Positions 1-6,942 of a stretch of DNA of 13,212 nt are shown here, in pieces. Within the stretch, counting starts at the first letter, position 1; every line of letters starts with the position of its first letter. The notes beneath the pieces are model-generated. The model ran no database searches and was not told the DNA's origin. It was given only the letters and a program-made list of their open reading frames with translations. Origin of the DNA: Alphaproteobacteria bacterium (GTDB lineage: Bacteria > Pseudomonadota > Alphaproteobacteria > RF32 > CAG-239); contig CAAGHP010000010.1 of NCBI GenBank assembly GCA_900769705.1, positions 1-13,212 on the forward strand, written 5' to 3'. The position numbers and the translations under genes are program-made.

Positions 1-230
1 GACATTGAACAGCTCAAGTAGAAGCAAAAACCTTGCTTTTGAACTGTCTCACACTCGCCTTTTTTCAGGTTTGCTTCATCGCGGGTTTTGTAGGTACAGG
101 TAGAACCGCTTTTATCTGTATAGCCGTAATTTACGCCGCCGCAGTTACTATCGGGTAAAAAACACACCTTCGCCTGTGCCGCGGCTGAAAATAGCATAAA
201 TACCGAAAAAACGAGAGCACTTTTTAAAAC
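1..230 (-). CDS. Secreted Cys-rich protein, N-terminal part (runs off left edge)
   Basis: Reading the minus strand from about 230 to 1 gives one open frame with a hydrophobic stretch (SALVFSVFMLFSAAAQA) that looks like a signal peptide with an AxA-type cleavage site. A Cys-rich mature region beginning KVCFLPDSNCGGVNYGY follows and continues to the window edge. The only nearby ATG (195-197) would leave a signal peptide of only about ten residues, so it is probably not the original start. The frame stays open upstream through the repeat DNA to an ATG at 393-395, with no ribosome binding site. I infer that a palindromic repeat inserted at about 230 and displaced the native start. The style matches the Cys-rich proteins at the right end, but no stretch is shared at DNA level. 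Function unknown; probably envelope or surface. Confidence 0.55.
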
Positions 231-278
231 CTCGCCCCTTGCGGGAGGGGTCGAGGCGCCAGCCTCGGGTGAGGGGTA
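230..278. repeat. Left arm of outer inverted repeat
   Basis: CCTCGCCCCTT (230-240) is the exact reverse complement of 535-545, and TCGGGTGAGGGGTA (265-278) is the exact reverse complement of 497-510. The arm is also partly self-complementary (CCCCT against AGGGG, CCTCG against CGAGG). It looks like one copy of a small dispersed palindromic element, whose partner lies about 220 bp away and encloses another repeat. Confidence 0.75.
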
Positions 279-341
279 CTTTAAGACGCTGCAACAAGCA
301 CTAAACCATCGTTTCCAACACCTCAACAAACACCCAGACTC

Positions 342-467
342 GTCATCCTTTGCTTTGAGCGTTAGCTCATTCGCAGAGGATCCAGGATGGTACATCTGAT
401 TCAATGATATTGCCATTATATTCCTGGATCCTCGAGACAGTTCGCTGCGCTCACGCTCAAGGATGAC
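342..467. repeat. Inner palindromic repeat element (GTCATCC...GGATCCAGG type)
   Basis: GTCATCCTT (342-350) pairs exactly with AAGGATGAC (459-467), and GAGGATCCAGGA (376-387) pairs exactly with TCCTGGATCCTC (422-433). The whole 126 bp can therefore fold into a long stem around a central AT-rich stretch (388-421). Repeats with GTCATCC ends and a GGATCC core are, to my knowledge, frequent in alphaproteobacterial genomes. It lies nested between the two arms of the outer repeat. Confidence 0.75.
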
Positions 468-496
468 CTTGAAGGCGGAGGTATTTTTGTCATCAA

Positions 497-545
497 TACC
501 CCTCACCCGACACGTGCGTGTCACCCTCTCCCTCAAGGGGCGAGG
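497..545. repeat. Right arm of outer inverted repeat
   Basis: This is the reverse-complement partner of 230-278: TACCCCTCACCCGA at 497-510 and AAGGGGCGAGG at 535-545, with a CACGTGCGTG-like centre replacing the centre of the left arm. The outer ends match exactly while the middle differs, which suggests two independent copies of a family rather than one simple duplication. From 546 to 596 I see only AT-rich spacer with no gene. Confidence 0.7.
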
Positions 546-596
546 GTTTAATATTGATTTTTTAACACTCTTAAACATCTTGCTTCTCCCGACGTT

Positions 597-626
597 GTGT
601 AAAAAAAACGACCGTTTTTTTTACAC
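597..626. repeat. A8/T8 palindrome, copy 1
   Basis: GTGT-A8-CG-AC-CG-T8-ACAC forms a 30-bp palindrome with 14-bp perfect arms and a 2-base centre. It is the reverse complement of the core of the palindrome at 732-777 (centre CGACCG here, CGGTCG there), so the two copies are inverted around 627-731. The intervening 105 bp holds no convincing gene. Confidence 0.8.
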
Positions 627-731
627 ACTCAAAAAGCCGAAAATGCGCCGAGCGAAAAGCAGCAAAAAATGCTGTAAAATTATAAAGTTATTGCATTTTT
701 CAAAAAATCGTGATACCATATAGAAAGTACT

Positions 732-777
732 AAAAAAGTGTGTAAAAAAAACGGTCGTTTTTTTTACACACTTTTTT
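732..777. terminator. 46-bp perfect palindrome, possible bidirectional terminator
   Basis: A6-GTGTGT-A8-CG is followed, after a 2-base centre, by its exact complement ending in T6, giving arms of 22 bp. It lies just past the chpT stop, and on either strand the hairpin ends in a run of T, as an intrinsic terminator would. The stem is AT-rich apart from the CG steps, so termination strength is uncertain. It could instead be a dispersed repeat, since a 30-bp version occurs at 597-626. Confidence 0.5.
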
Positions 778-810
778 GAAGCCTAACCATCTGATTTAAG
801 CTAATAAAAT

Positions 811-1419
811 TTATCCCACAAGCAGTTCCATTTCCGTCTCATTTGCCGATAGATGCAATGGCACGTCTTTGCCTAATAATGCCTGCAAATAATAAAGCTG
901 AGCAAATTGTGATGCATTTTCATCAATCTTTTCGCCGTTGATAATTTTATGGTAAGCGTTTATTTTTGAAGCCGATAACTTGAAATCCGACACGGCGTGA
1001 ATCCGCAAATTATCTGCGCTTACGCTAATAGTAATTTCTCCGCCTTTGATGTACAATTCTGCGGCAATCATCACGCAAACACAAACAATTTTCGACAGTT
1101 CCTGCGACACTCTCTGCAACTTTATGGTAACCGGATTTGCGTGGCTGCCGATGGTTTTAAGATAATCGGCGCACAATTTTTCGAGTTCAGCAACCTGCAT
1201 TTTCTGAGTATCCAAACCAAACGCCACTCTAAAAAATTTTTGTCTGGCAATCAACGTATCCGTACCTGTGTGCAAAATTTTTTTAGTATCTTCATCCGGC
1301 GTACCTCCGTCTTCTTCCATCAATTCCAAAGCGCTGGCAACAGCACCGATACTGCCAATCAAATCATGGCTCAAGCGCGTGCAAATAAGTTCGGATAATT
1401 CCGTTTGGCTAAGTTCCAT
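811..1419 (-). CDS. chpT: ChpT-type histidine phosphotransferase
   Basis: ChpT passes phosphate from the CckA receiver domain to CtrA and CpdR in the alphaproteobacterial cell-cycle relay. The 202-residue product has the family's two-part layout. An N-terminal dimerisation/phosphotransfer helix carries the motif CTRLSHDLIGSIGAVASALEL, with His18 as the likely phospho-acceptor. The rest is an ATPase-like domain without the nucleotide-binding glycine motifs expected of a true kinase, as in known ChpT. The start is preceded by AGGAGC eight bases upstream, and this site overlaps the stop codon of the preceding gene (12-base gap), so the two genes are probably co-transcribed and translationally coupled. 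The H-box and length fit ChpT well; the partners are inferred, because no ctrA or cckA lies in the window. Confidence 0.83.
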   Translation of the reverse strand: MELSQTELSELICTRLSHDLIGSIGAVASALELMEEDGGTPDEDTKKILHTGTDTLIARQKFFRVAFGLDTQKMQVAELEKLCADYLKTIGSHANPVTIKLQRVSQELSKIVCVCVMIAAELYIKGGEITISVSADNLRIHAVSDFKLSASKINAYHKIINGEKIDENASQFAQLYYLQALLGKDVPLHLSANETEMELLVG

Positions 1420-1431
1420 TTTTTATTGCTC

Positions 1432-2313
1432 CTAAAATGTATAGACATCCGTGTTCATAAAACGCTGGTCTTCCCTCGACATACGAGTATAGTCCAACTC
1501 CAGCAGCATCGGGTCATAAAGCATCAAGCGGCCGGTTGCTGCCTGTAAAAACGGCTTATTTTCTCCCAATCCCCAAATAACTCTTTCTTTGTTATCGGGA
1601 ACACCGTATTTTTGGTTAATCTTTTTCCAAAAATCATAAATCTTGATATTCTGTAAATAATCGGCCTTTGCACCGCTGCCCTTGATATTTGTCGCTTCAC
1701 TGGCATACACAATGCGATAAACCTTGTTTCCGGTAAAATTACTGGTAAAAAACACTCTGATATTTTCTTTGGTTTTGAAATTGTTAAACACCATTTGTTC
1801 AACATATTGATAGTTGTTTTTTTGAGCCATTTTTACAATGCAGGCTTCCAATCGCTCATAGCCGACAACACCGTTATTGCGGCAAAGCTCCTCATAGCGC
1901 CAGCGGATAAAATTCGGTATTTCAAACTTTTCGGAATTTTTCTGATAGCCTCTTTTTTGCAGAGTTTCATTTGTCTGCTTGGCATTCATACGCAGCATAA
2001 CGCCTGAAATGTCAAAAACCGAGGCATTGGTGCGGTATTGAGGAGCTTGCTCGGCCGTATTTGCAGAAATTACTTGCGCGCCCTTTTCCGCAACCGTATT
2101 AACCAAACTGTTAATCCAAGTTTTGTTTTCTTCATTTGCCGCTGCAGCGTTTTGGCCGGCCGTTTCTTCTTTGACATAAGAACGCAAAGAACTGTTTGCT
2201 ACCGAATCCGGCTGTTCGCCCGCCGCTGTTTCCTCTGTGGCGTAAACTTCAGGTATTCCGGCTATCATGGCTGAAAAGCAAATCAAAACTATGCTGCGTT
2301 TATTAAAAATCAT
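1432..2313 (-). CDS. Exported protein of unknown function, upstream of chpT
   Basis: About 293 residues. The N-terminus MIFNKRSIVLICFSAMIAG...VYA is a typical Sec signal peptide, followed by a low-complexity Ala/Glu/Asn linker to about residue 85. The folded part starts with VFDISGVMLRMNAKQTNETL...GY, similar in style to the 'GVxLGM...L...G' segment seen in several proteobacterial periplasmic proteins. It ends with a KYGVPDNKERVIWG segment, suggesting a second small domain. I cannot assign a family. I place the start at 2313 because GGA lies seven bases upstream; an ATG at 2325 would add MERK but has no ribosome binding site. It is the first gene of the chpT operon, so it may be controlled with the cell-cycle relay. 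Confidence 0.75.
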   Translation of the reverse strand: MIFNKRSIVLICFSAMIAGIPEVYATEETAAGEQPDSVANSSLRSYVKEETAGQNAAAANEENKTWINSLVNTVAEKGAQVISANTAEQAPQYRTNASVFDISGVMLRMNAKQTNETLQKRGYQKNSEKFEIPNFIRWRYEELCRNNGVVGYERLEACIVKMAQKNNYQYVEQMVFNNFKTKENIRVFFTSNFTGNKVYRIVYASEATNIKGSGAKADYLQNIKIYDFWKKINQKYGVPDNKERVIWGLGENKPFLQAATGRLMLYDPMLLELDYTRMSREDQRFMNTDVYTF

Positions 2314-2346
2314 CTTACGTTCCATACGGTGTTAATTTTAGGCTAT

Positions 2347-2376
2347 TTTATATCTTGGTTTTTAAAAAAGGCTTAA
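2347..2376 (-). promoter_or_regulatory. Candidate CtrA-controlled promoter of the chpT operon
   Basis: An exact TTAA-N7-TTAA box, the canonical CtrA binding motif, lies at 2362-2376. On the minus strand a TATAAA -10 element (2352-2347) sits 17 bases from the -35 position (2375-2370). That position does not resemble TTGACA and lies inside the box, which is the usual geometry of CtrA-activated promoters. The box also overlaps a perfect 15-bp palindrome, AGGCTTAATAAGCCT (2369-2383). By my rough estimate, an AT-rich gap of this size gives such a box by chance about one time in twenty. Confidence 0.45.
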
Positions 2377-2394
2377 TAAGCCTATTATTTATGG

Positions 2395-2423
2395 TTTACA
2401 AATAGTGAATATAACGATATTTT
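2395..2423 (+). promoter_or_regulatory. Candidate promoter for trmFO operon
   Basis: TTTACA (2395-2400) and TATTTT (2418-2423) are separated by 17 bases, a reasonable sigma-70 match. It lies 27 bases upstream of the trmFO start, with AAGGAG (2435-2440) as ribosome binding site. It diverges from the chpT operon promoter, so a regulator bound at 2362-2383 could affect both. Confidence 0.4.
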
Positions 2424-2449
2424 AGCTAAAAATTAAGGAGATAAAAAAA

Positions 2450-3796
2450 ATGGAACCAGTTGTGCAGATTATCGGCGCCGGGTTGGCCGGCTGTGAAGCA
2501 GCGTGGCAGCTACTTAAAAGAGGCGTAAAGGTGCGTTTGTTTGAAATGAAACCGCAAAAATTTTCACCGGCGCACAAAAACAGCAACTGGGCAGAGCTGG
2601 TTTGTTCCAACTCTCTGCGCTCCGACGACTCCGAACATAACGCAGTCGGCTTGATGCACGAAGAAATGCGCCGTTTCGGCTCACTGATTATGGAAGCCGC
2701 CGACCAAACCAAAGTACCGGCCGGCGGAGCCTTAGCGGTTGACCGCGACGGTTTTGCCAAGCTTGTTACCGAAAAAATCAAATCTTCGCCACTGCTAGAG
2801 GTAATAAATCAAGAAGTTACGGAATTTCCGGATAAAGACGATCCTTTGACCATTATTGCCACCGGTCCTTTAACAAGTCCGGCTTTTATAGAATCCATAA
2901 AAAATATGGTAAATCAACAATCCCTTTCTTTTTATGACGCTATTGCACCGGTTGTGTATAAAGACAGCATCGATTTTTCAAAAGCCTGGTATCAATCGCG
3001 CTATGACAAAGGCGATAAATACGACTACATCAACTGCCCGATGACCAAAGAAGAATACTATCATTTTGTTGACGAGCTGCTGAAAGCCGAAAAAATGCCG
3101 TTTCACGATTTTGAAGAACCGCATTATTTTGACGGCTGCCTGCCGATTGAAGTTATGGCCGAACGCGGAGCTGACACTTTGTTGTTCGGGCCACTCAAGC
3201 CGGTGGGACTGACAAATCCGCATTCAAGTGAAAAACCTTACGCCATTGTGCAGCTGCGCCAAGATAACAAAGAAGATACTCTGCGCAACATTGTCGGTTT
3301 CCAAACCAAAATGAAATACGGCGAACAGACACGGATTTTCAAGATGATACCCGGGTTGGAAAATGCCGAATTTGCCCGTTTAGGAGGTATCCACCGCAAC
3401 ACTTTTATCAAAAGTCCTAAACTGCTTGATGAATTTCTGCGTTTTAAAGCTCAATCAAACGTGATGTTTGCAGGGCAAATCAGTGGCTGCGAAGGATATG
3501 TGGAAAGCGCGAATACCGGTATGCTTGCCGGCTATTATGCCTCTTGCCTAATAAAAAATCAAACTCCTATTATACCGCCAAGAACCTCGGCTACCGGCGC
3601 TATGCTCGGACACTTGTTGGATGATACCGCCGACTATCAGCCTATGAACATAAATTTCGGCGTTTTTCCAACTATTCATGGAGAAATTACCTCCAACGGC
3701 AAATTCCGCAAAATAAAAGGCGCTGATCGCAAAGAGGCATATTGCCGGCGCGCACTTGCCGATTTTGCACAATGGCTGGAGCAGATAAATGTTTAA
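2450..3796 (+). CDS. trmFO: TrmFO, folate/FAD-dependent tRNA U54 methyltransferase
   Basis: TrmFO makes 5-methyluridine at position 54 of the tRNA T-loop, using methylenetetrahydrofolate as carbon donor and FAD as reductant. The 448-residue product has the usual length. It opens with the FAD-binding Rossmann motif GAGLAGCEAAW (residues 9-19), followed by the family signature AELVCSNSLRSDD. Cys52 and Cys230 (in FDGCLPIEVMAERG) correspond to the two functional cysteines known in this family. Near the C-terminus is the conserved block SATGAMLGHLLDDTADYQPMNINFG. The start has a strong AAGGAG nine bases upstream. The following gene begins within its last eight bases, so this is the first gene of a three-gene operon. 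Confidence 0.96.
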   Translation: MEPVVQIIGAGLAGCEAAWQLLKRGVKVRLFEMKPQKFSPAHKNSNWAELVCSNSLRSDDSEHNAVGLMHEEMRRFGSLIMEAADQTKVPAGGALAVDRDGFAKLVTEKIKSSPLLEVINQEVTEFPDKDDPLTIIATGPLTSPAFIESIKNMVNQQSLSFYDAIAPVVYKDSIDFSKAWYQSRYDKGDKYDYINCPMTKEEYYHFVDELLKAEKMPFHDFEEPHYFDGCLPIEVMAERGADTLLFGPLKPVGLTNPHSSEKPYAIVQLRQDNKEDTLRNIVGFQTKMKYGEQTRIFKMIPGLENAEFARLGGIHRNTFIKSPKLLDEFLRFKAQSNVMFAGQISGCEGYVESANTGMLAGYYASCLIKNQTPIIPPRTSATGAMLGHLLDDTADYQPMNINFGVFPTIHGEITSNGKFRKIKGADRKEAYCRRALADFAQWLEQINV

Positions 3797-4514
3797 CGGC
3801 TGCAATATAGCCGCAATTGCCGCAAAAAAATATCAGCCTCTGGTTAAAGACTATTTGGCTTATTTAGAGTTGGGACAAAAGCATTTCAACAACCCGCAAA
3901 TAAGTACCGAAATCCGCTGTCAGAAAATCAACCTTTTAGCCAAAGCCTTACAAAAAAATACCCCCTATAAGCAAGGATTGATATATCGCCTGCAAAATTA
4001 CTTTGTGCAAGAAAATTTATCGATAACGCTGCTGCTTGAACCGCTGTCGGCATGGCAATATACGGCAGCAGGTAATCAGCCGACTTCCGGTACCCAAGTT
4101 TCGGAAATTCTAAACCGCCTAATGTCTCCGGCCGCCCGCTTGCTGCTGGTTTTGGATAACGAGAATCCCAGCACTTACCTACCCTTAACCTCGCTTTTTA
4201 TCTTATTGTTTCTGCAAGAAATTTTCATTAAAAACAGTGACTTTATCAAAAAAGCCAAAATGAGTAAACGACAAAGAGAAAGCCGCCTGAACGGACTCTA
4301 TAAAAATGCAGCGGTTATTTTAGCCTTAATCCGCAGCAAGCGACTTAAATTTAAGCTTGCAATACTGCTGAACACAGCACGTTTACATACCGAAAAAATG
4401 AAAAATAATAAACAAGGCAATCCTACTTTTCTTGACTATACCTTAATTTTTTTGTATAGTTTGTGGCAGTTTTTGGTTATTAAGCGAAAATCTGTTAATA
4501 ATAAAGGAATTTAA
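3789..4514 (+). CDS. Degenerate squalene/phytoene-synthase-like protein (HpnC-like)
   Basis: 241 residues. The ATG overlaps the trmFO stop by eight bases, with GGAG seven bases upstream. The middle segment EILNRLMSPAARLLLVLDNE resembles the 'Yc..sA.pvGrLvL.l' helix of squalene/phytoene synthases. The later segment IRSKRLKFKLAILLNTARLH resembles the C-terminal helix of hydroxysqualene synthase HpnC. Neither aspartate-rich diphosphate/Mg-binding motif is present: where the second should follow the central helix, the sequence reads LLFLQEIFIKNSDF. The N-terminal catalytic segment is also missing or unrecognisable. If the homology is right, this is a non-catalytic member of the fold. It directly abuts a second member, and the pairing mirrors the hpnC-hpnD gene order. 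The alternative is an unrelated helical protein. Confidence 0.55.
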   Translation: MFNGCNIAAIAAKKYQPLVKDYLAYLELGQKHFNNPQISTEIRCQKINLLAKALQKNTPYKQGLIYRLQNYFVQENLSITLLLEPLSAWQYTAAGNQPTSGTQVSEILNRLMSPAARLLLVLDNENPSTYLPLTSLFILLFLQEIFIKNSDFIKKAKMSKRQRESRLNGLYKNAAVILALIRSKRLKFKLAILLNTARLHTEKMKNNKQGNPTFLDYTLIFLYSLWQFLVIKRKSVNNKGI

Positions 4515-5345
4515 ATGCTGTCTGTCGGCGATATAGTAAAAAAAAGCCAACCTTCTTTGTTTTGGTGCATGCGCGGTTTGCCTAAAAATAAAAGAGAAGC
4601 CATTTTTACGCTGTTTGCGTTTTGCCGCCATATCAGCAATATTATCCGATCCAAAATGCCGGCAGCAGAAAAAGTTGAACTGCTGAATGCTTGGCGCGAA
4701 GAACTGGATAATATCTATAACAAAAAAATCCCGACTACCAATATCGGCCGAAAAATCTACAAAAACTGCATGCGCTTTAATTTGCCTAAAGAGCAGCTTG
4801 AACAAATTTTAGACAGTGCGTTTTTAGATGTTCCACAGCCTTTGCAAGCTCCAACCCAAGAGGTTTTTGATAAATATTTATATGGTTTAGCCGTTGTGCC
4901 GCTGAATCTAACTTTGACGATTATTGGCGAAAGCAAACCTTCTACAAGCCTGAAATTGGCCGAAAATCTAGGACGTGCCCTGATGATTACATATATTTTA
5001 CGCGATATAAAAGATGATGCAAAATCCGGACATCTGTTTATACCTACAGAGCTGCTGCAAAATGCCAATGTCAGCAAAGAAACACCTATGTCTATACTGG
5101 AAGACAAAAACCTGTCCTCCGCCCGAGAAGCTTTATCCAAAGACGCACAGAAATGCTTTGTTACGGCTCAGCGTTTTTTAAACAAGATGAACAAAAAATC
5201 GGTTATGTCGCTGTTTTATCTGGCCAATTTAAGCCATTGCTATTTTGAGCAAATGAACAACCGCGGCTGGGAGATTATTTCGCCAAAGCCAAACATCAAC
5301 AACTTAAACAAATTAAAGCTGATTATCAAAACGTTGTTTGCTTAA
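4515..5345 (+). CDS. Squalene/phytoene synthase family protein lacking the first Asp motif (HpnD-like)
   Basis: 276 residues, starting at the base after the previous stop, with AAAGGAA upstream. Family features are clear: SLFWCMRGLPKNKREAIFTLFAFCR (residues 14-38) matches the N-terminal helix of presqualene-diphosphate synthase HpnD, and YILRDIKDDAKSGHLFIP (D164, D168) matches the second aspartate motif. The first motif, normally CRxxDDIxD, reads CRHISNIIRS here, so the metal-binding acidic residues are absent. That makes normal prenyl-transfer chemistry doubtful. A comparable loss is known in the mitochondrial complex I assembly factor NDUFAF6, a family member without synthase activity, so a chaperone or assembly role is possible. 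No hpnE or carotenoid genes are nearby. It ends in a four-base convergent overlap with the next gene. Confidence 0.8.
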   Translation: MLSVGDIVKKSQPSLFWCMRGLPKNKREAIFTLFAFCRHISNIIRSKMPAAEKVELLNAWREELDNIYNKKIPTTNIGRKIYKNCMRFNLPKEQLEQILDSAFLDVPQPLQAPTQEVFDKYLYGLAVVPLNLTLTIIGESKPSTSLKLAENLGRALMITYILRDIKDDAKSGHLFIPTELLQNANVSKETPMSILEDKNLSSAREALSKDAQKCFVTAQRFLNKMNKKSVMSLFYLANLSHCYFEQMNNRGWEIISPKPNINNLNKLKLIIKTLFA

Positions 5346-6817
5346 TCTTCATCAACAACTTTAAAGCTCGGATATAAACTGCCGGCGGGATATTTATGTT
5401 CAGCCTCTTTTATGGCATTATTGAACAAATCCTTAATCTTTACCAAATGATTATTTTTCAGTAAAGTTTCTTTAGGCAGCTGGCGCAAAACATCAAACCC
5501 CTGCTCTCCGGCGCCAATAAACGGATCAAGCGCACAGCTTATTACTTTATCTTCATAAACCGCCGTACCGTCGTCTTTCAGCAACGGCTCACTGCCAATA
5601 TAAATCTGTGTGACTTCGCCCTCATTATTCTCTCGGCGGCGGCAGCAAATTTCCACATTTTGTGAACACTGCAAAAAACGCACATTGCCGGTTGGAATCA
5701 AATAGCGGTATTTAACGGCGTTATCAAACACTTCTTTCAGCTCCTGCGGCGTTAAAACGACTGTCTGCAAAGGCACATCCGCTGAAAAAGCCCGTTCCAA
5801 ATTATAATGTGTTAAAATTTTATCTTTTTCATAACGTAGAGCATGACTGGTGTAACCGGTAGAAATCATGGCTATCTCAGTTTTGGCGGCCATCCGCATG
5901 CAATCAGCAATAAATGTTCCCAAAGAACACGGGTCGGAATAAATTTTTTCCAGATTAAGCGTGCTTTTAGCCACCGGAATATTCAATCCGGATGCTTCTT
6001 CAAATTCAATCAAATGAGGCTCAAAAACCTGATTGATAACTGTTTGTTTGACATTGATTTCTTCCTGCAGCTTCAGTTTTGTGCTCTGCTTTAAAAATTC
6101 CAAATTAAAATGCAGCATTGTTTTGCTATAGGCCTGAGGATAATACATACGCTCTTCGGTATTCGGAACAATCGGCGAATGTTCATGGCCGCCCAAAAGC
6201 AAATCAACGCGTATTCCGCACTTCAGCGAGGTTTGATAAATATCATGGCTACATTGCTCCAAATCGTGATTCAACACAATCAGCGCATCTGGTTCAATAT
6301 GCTTAATTACTTCTGACATAGCGGCAAATGTTTCGGGAATATCTGTCAGCACAATGCCGTATTTGCTAAGGCGCACCTGATTGATGCAAAACGCCGTTAC
6401 CATAACTTTTTTATGATTGATTTCCAGCAAAATATACGGGTCAACCCAGCTCGGACAGCGTCCGGTGTTTATATCCAGCAAATTGGCGCACAAAACATGG
6501 ATATTGGCCTGATTAAAACGCTTGGCCGCGCTCTGCAAAAACTTAAAGCTTTCCAGATTAAAGCCAAAATCGTTATTACCTACTGCCAAAACAATTTTAG
6601 CTTCCGGCAGCTGTTTACGCAAAATCTCATAGCTTTCGATGCTTAGTTCGCGTTTATATATGCCTTTAAACAAATCGCCGCAATCGCAGATAAGCGTATT
6701 TTTCCCGTTTTCCGGCGCTTCTTCTATAATTTTACTGAACAGACAGCAAAGTTTGCGGGTTTCTTGATGAGAATCCGTCAAAGCAAAAATATCTATGTTA
6801 TTATCTGCTTTTTTCAT
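5342..6817 (-). CDS. 5'-nucleotidase/cyclic phosphodiesterase family metallophosphatase, cytoplasmic
   Basis: 491 residues from the ATG at 6817, which has AGAAG nine bases upstream; the ATG at 6847 has no ribosome binding site. The N-terminal half is a calcineurin-like phosphatase domain with metal ligands in order: DSH (D15, H17), GDLFKG (D48), GNND (N81), NHD (H184) and GGHEH (H211, H213). The C-terminal half (from about residue 290) matches the 5_nucleotid_C substrate-binding domain, with DPCSLGTFIADCMRMAAKTEIAMIS and LTPQELKEVFDNAV. Most relatives are exported; this one has no signal peptide and many cysteines, so it probably acts in the cytoplasm on a nucleotide or similar phosphate ester. 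The usual catalytic His of GNH(D/E) is Asn82. It is transcribed alone, convergent with the synthase-like gene. Confidence 0.83.
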   Translation of the reverse strand: MKKADNNIDIFALTDSHQETRKLCCLFSKIIEEAPENGKNTLICDCGDLFKGIYKRELSIESYEILRKQLPEAKIVLAVGNNDFGFNLESFKFLQSAAKRFNQANIHVLCANLLDINTGRCPSWVDPYILLEINHKKVMVTAFCINQVRLSKYGIVLTDIPETFAAMSEVIKHIEPDALIVLNHDLEQCSHDIYQTSLKCGIRVDLLLGGHEHSPIVPNTEERMYYPQAYSKTMLHFNLEFLKQSTKLKLQEEINVKQTVINQVFEPHLIEFEEASGLNIPVAKSTLNLEKIYSDPCSLGTFIADCMRMAAKTEIAMISTGYTSHALRYEKDKILTHYNLERAFSADVPLQTVVLTPQELKEVFDNAVKYRYLIPTGNVRFLQCSQNVEICCRRRENNEGEVTQIYIGSEPLLKDDGTAVYEDKVISCALDPFIGAGEQGFDVLRQLPKETLLKNNHLVKIKDLFNNAIKEAEHKYPAGSLYPSFKVVDED

Positions 6818-6942
6818 GCCATATATCTTCTTAATGTTAGTCAACATACATTTATTTTTTAATTTATCAATAAAAAATTAAAAAATTTTGCTTAAATTAC
6901 CATAAATAAAAAATAACGATAAAAAATAACGAGGAAAATACA

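Noticed and set aside
230..545. Insertion sequence
   Set aside because: Inverted arms are present but there is no transposase between them and no clear target-site duplication.
463..723. 86-residue plus-strand frame in the repeat cluster
   Set aside because: It runs through palindromic repeats and an A8/T8 palindrome; no ribosome binding site and composition unlike a protein.
597..777. CRISPR array
   Set aside because: Only two repeat units, each a palindrome in opposite orientation, with no regular spacing.
2422..2781. 119-residue minus-strand frame over the start of trmFO
   Set aside because: Lies antisense to a certain gene and shows no family features.
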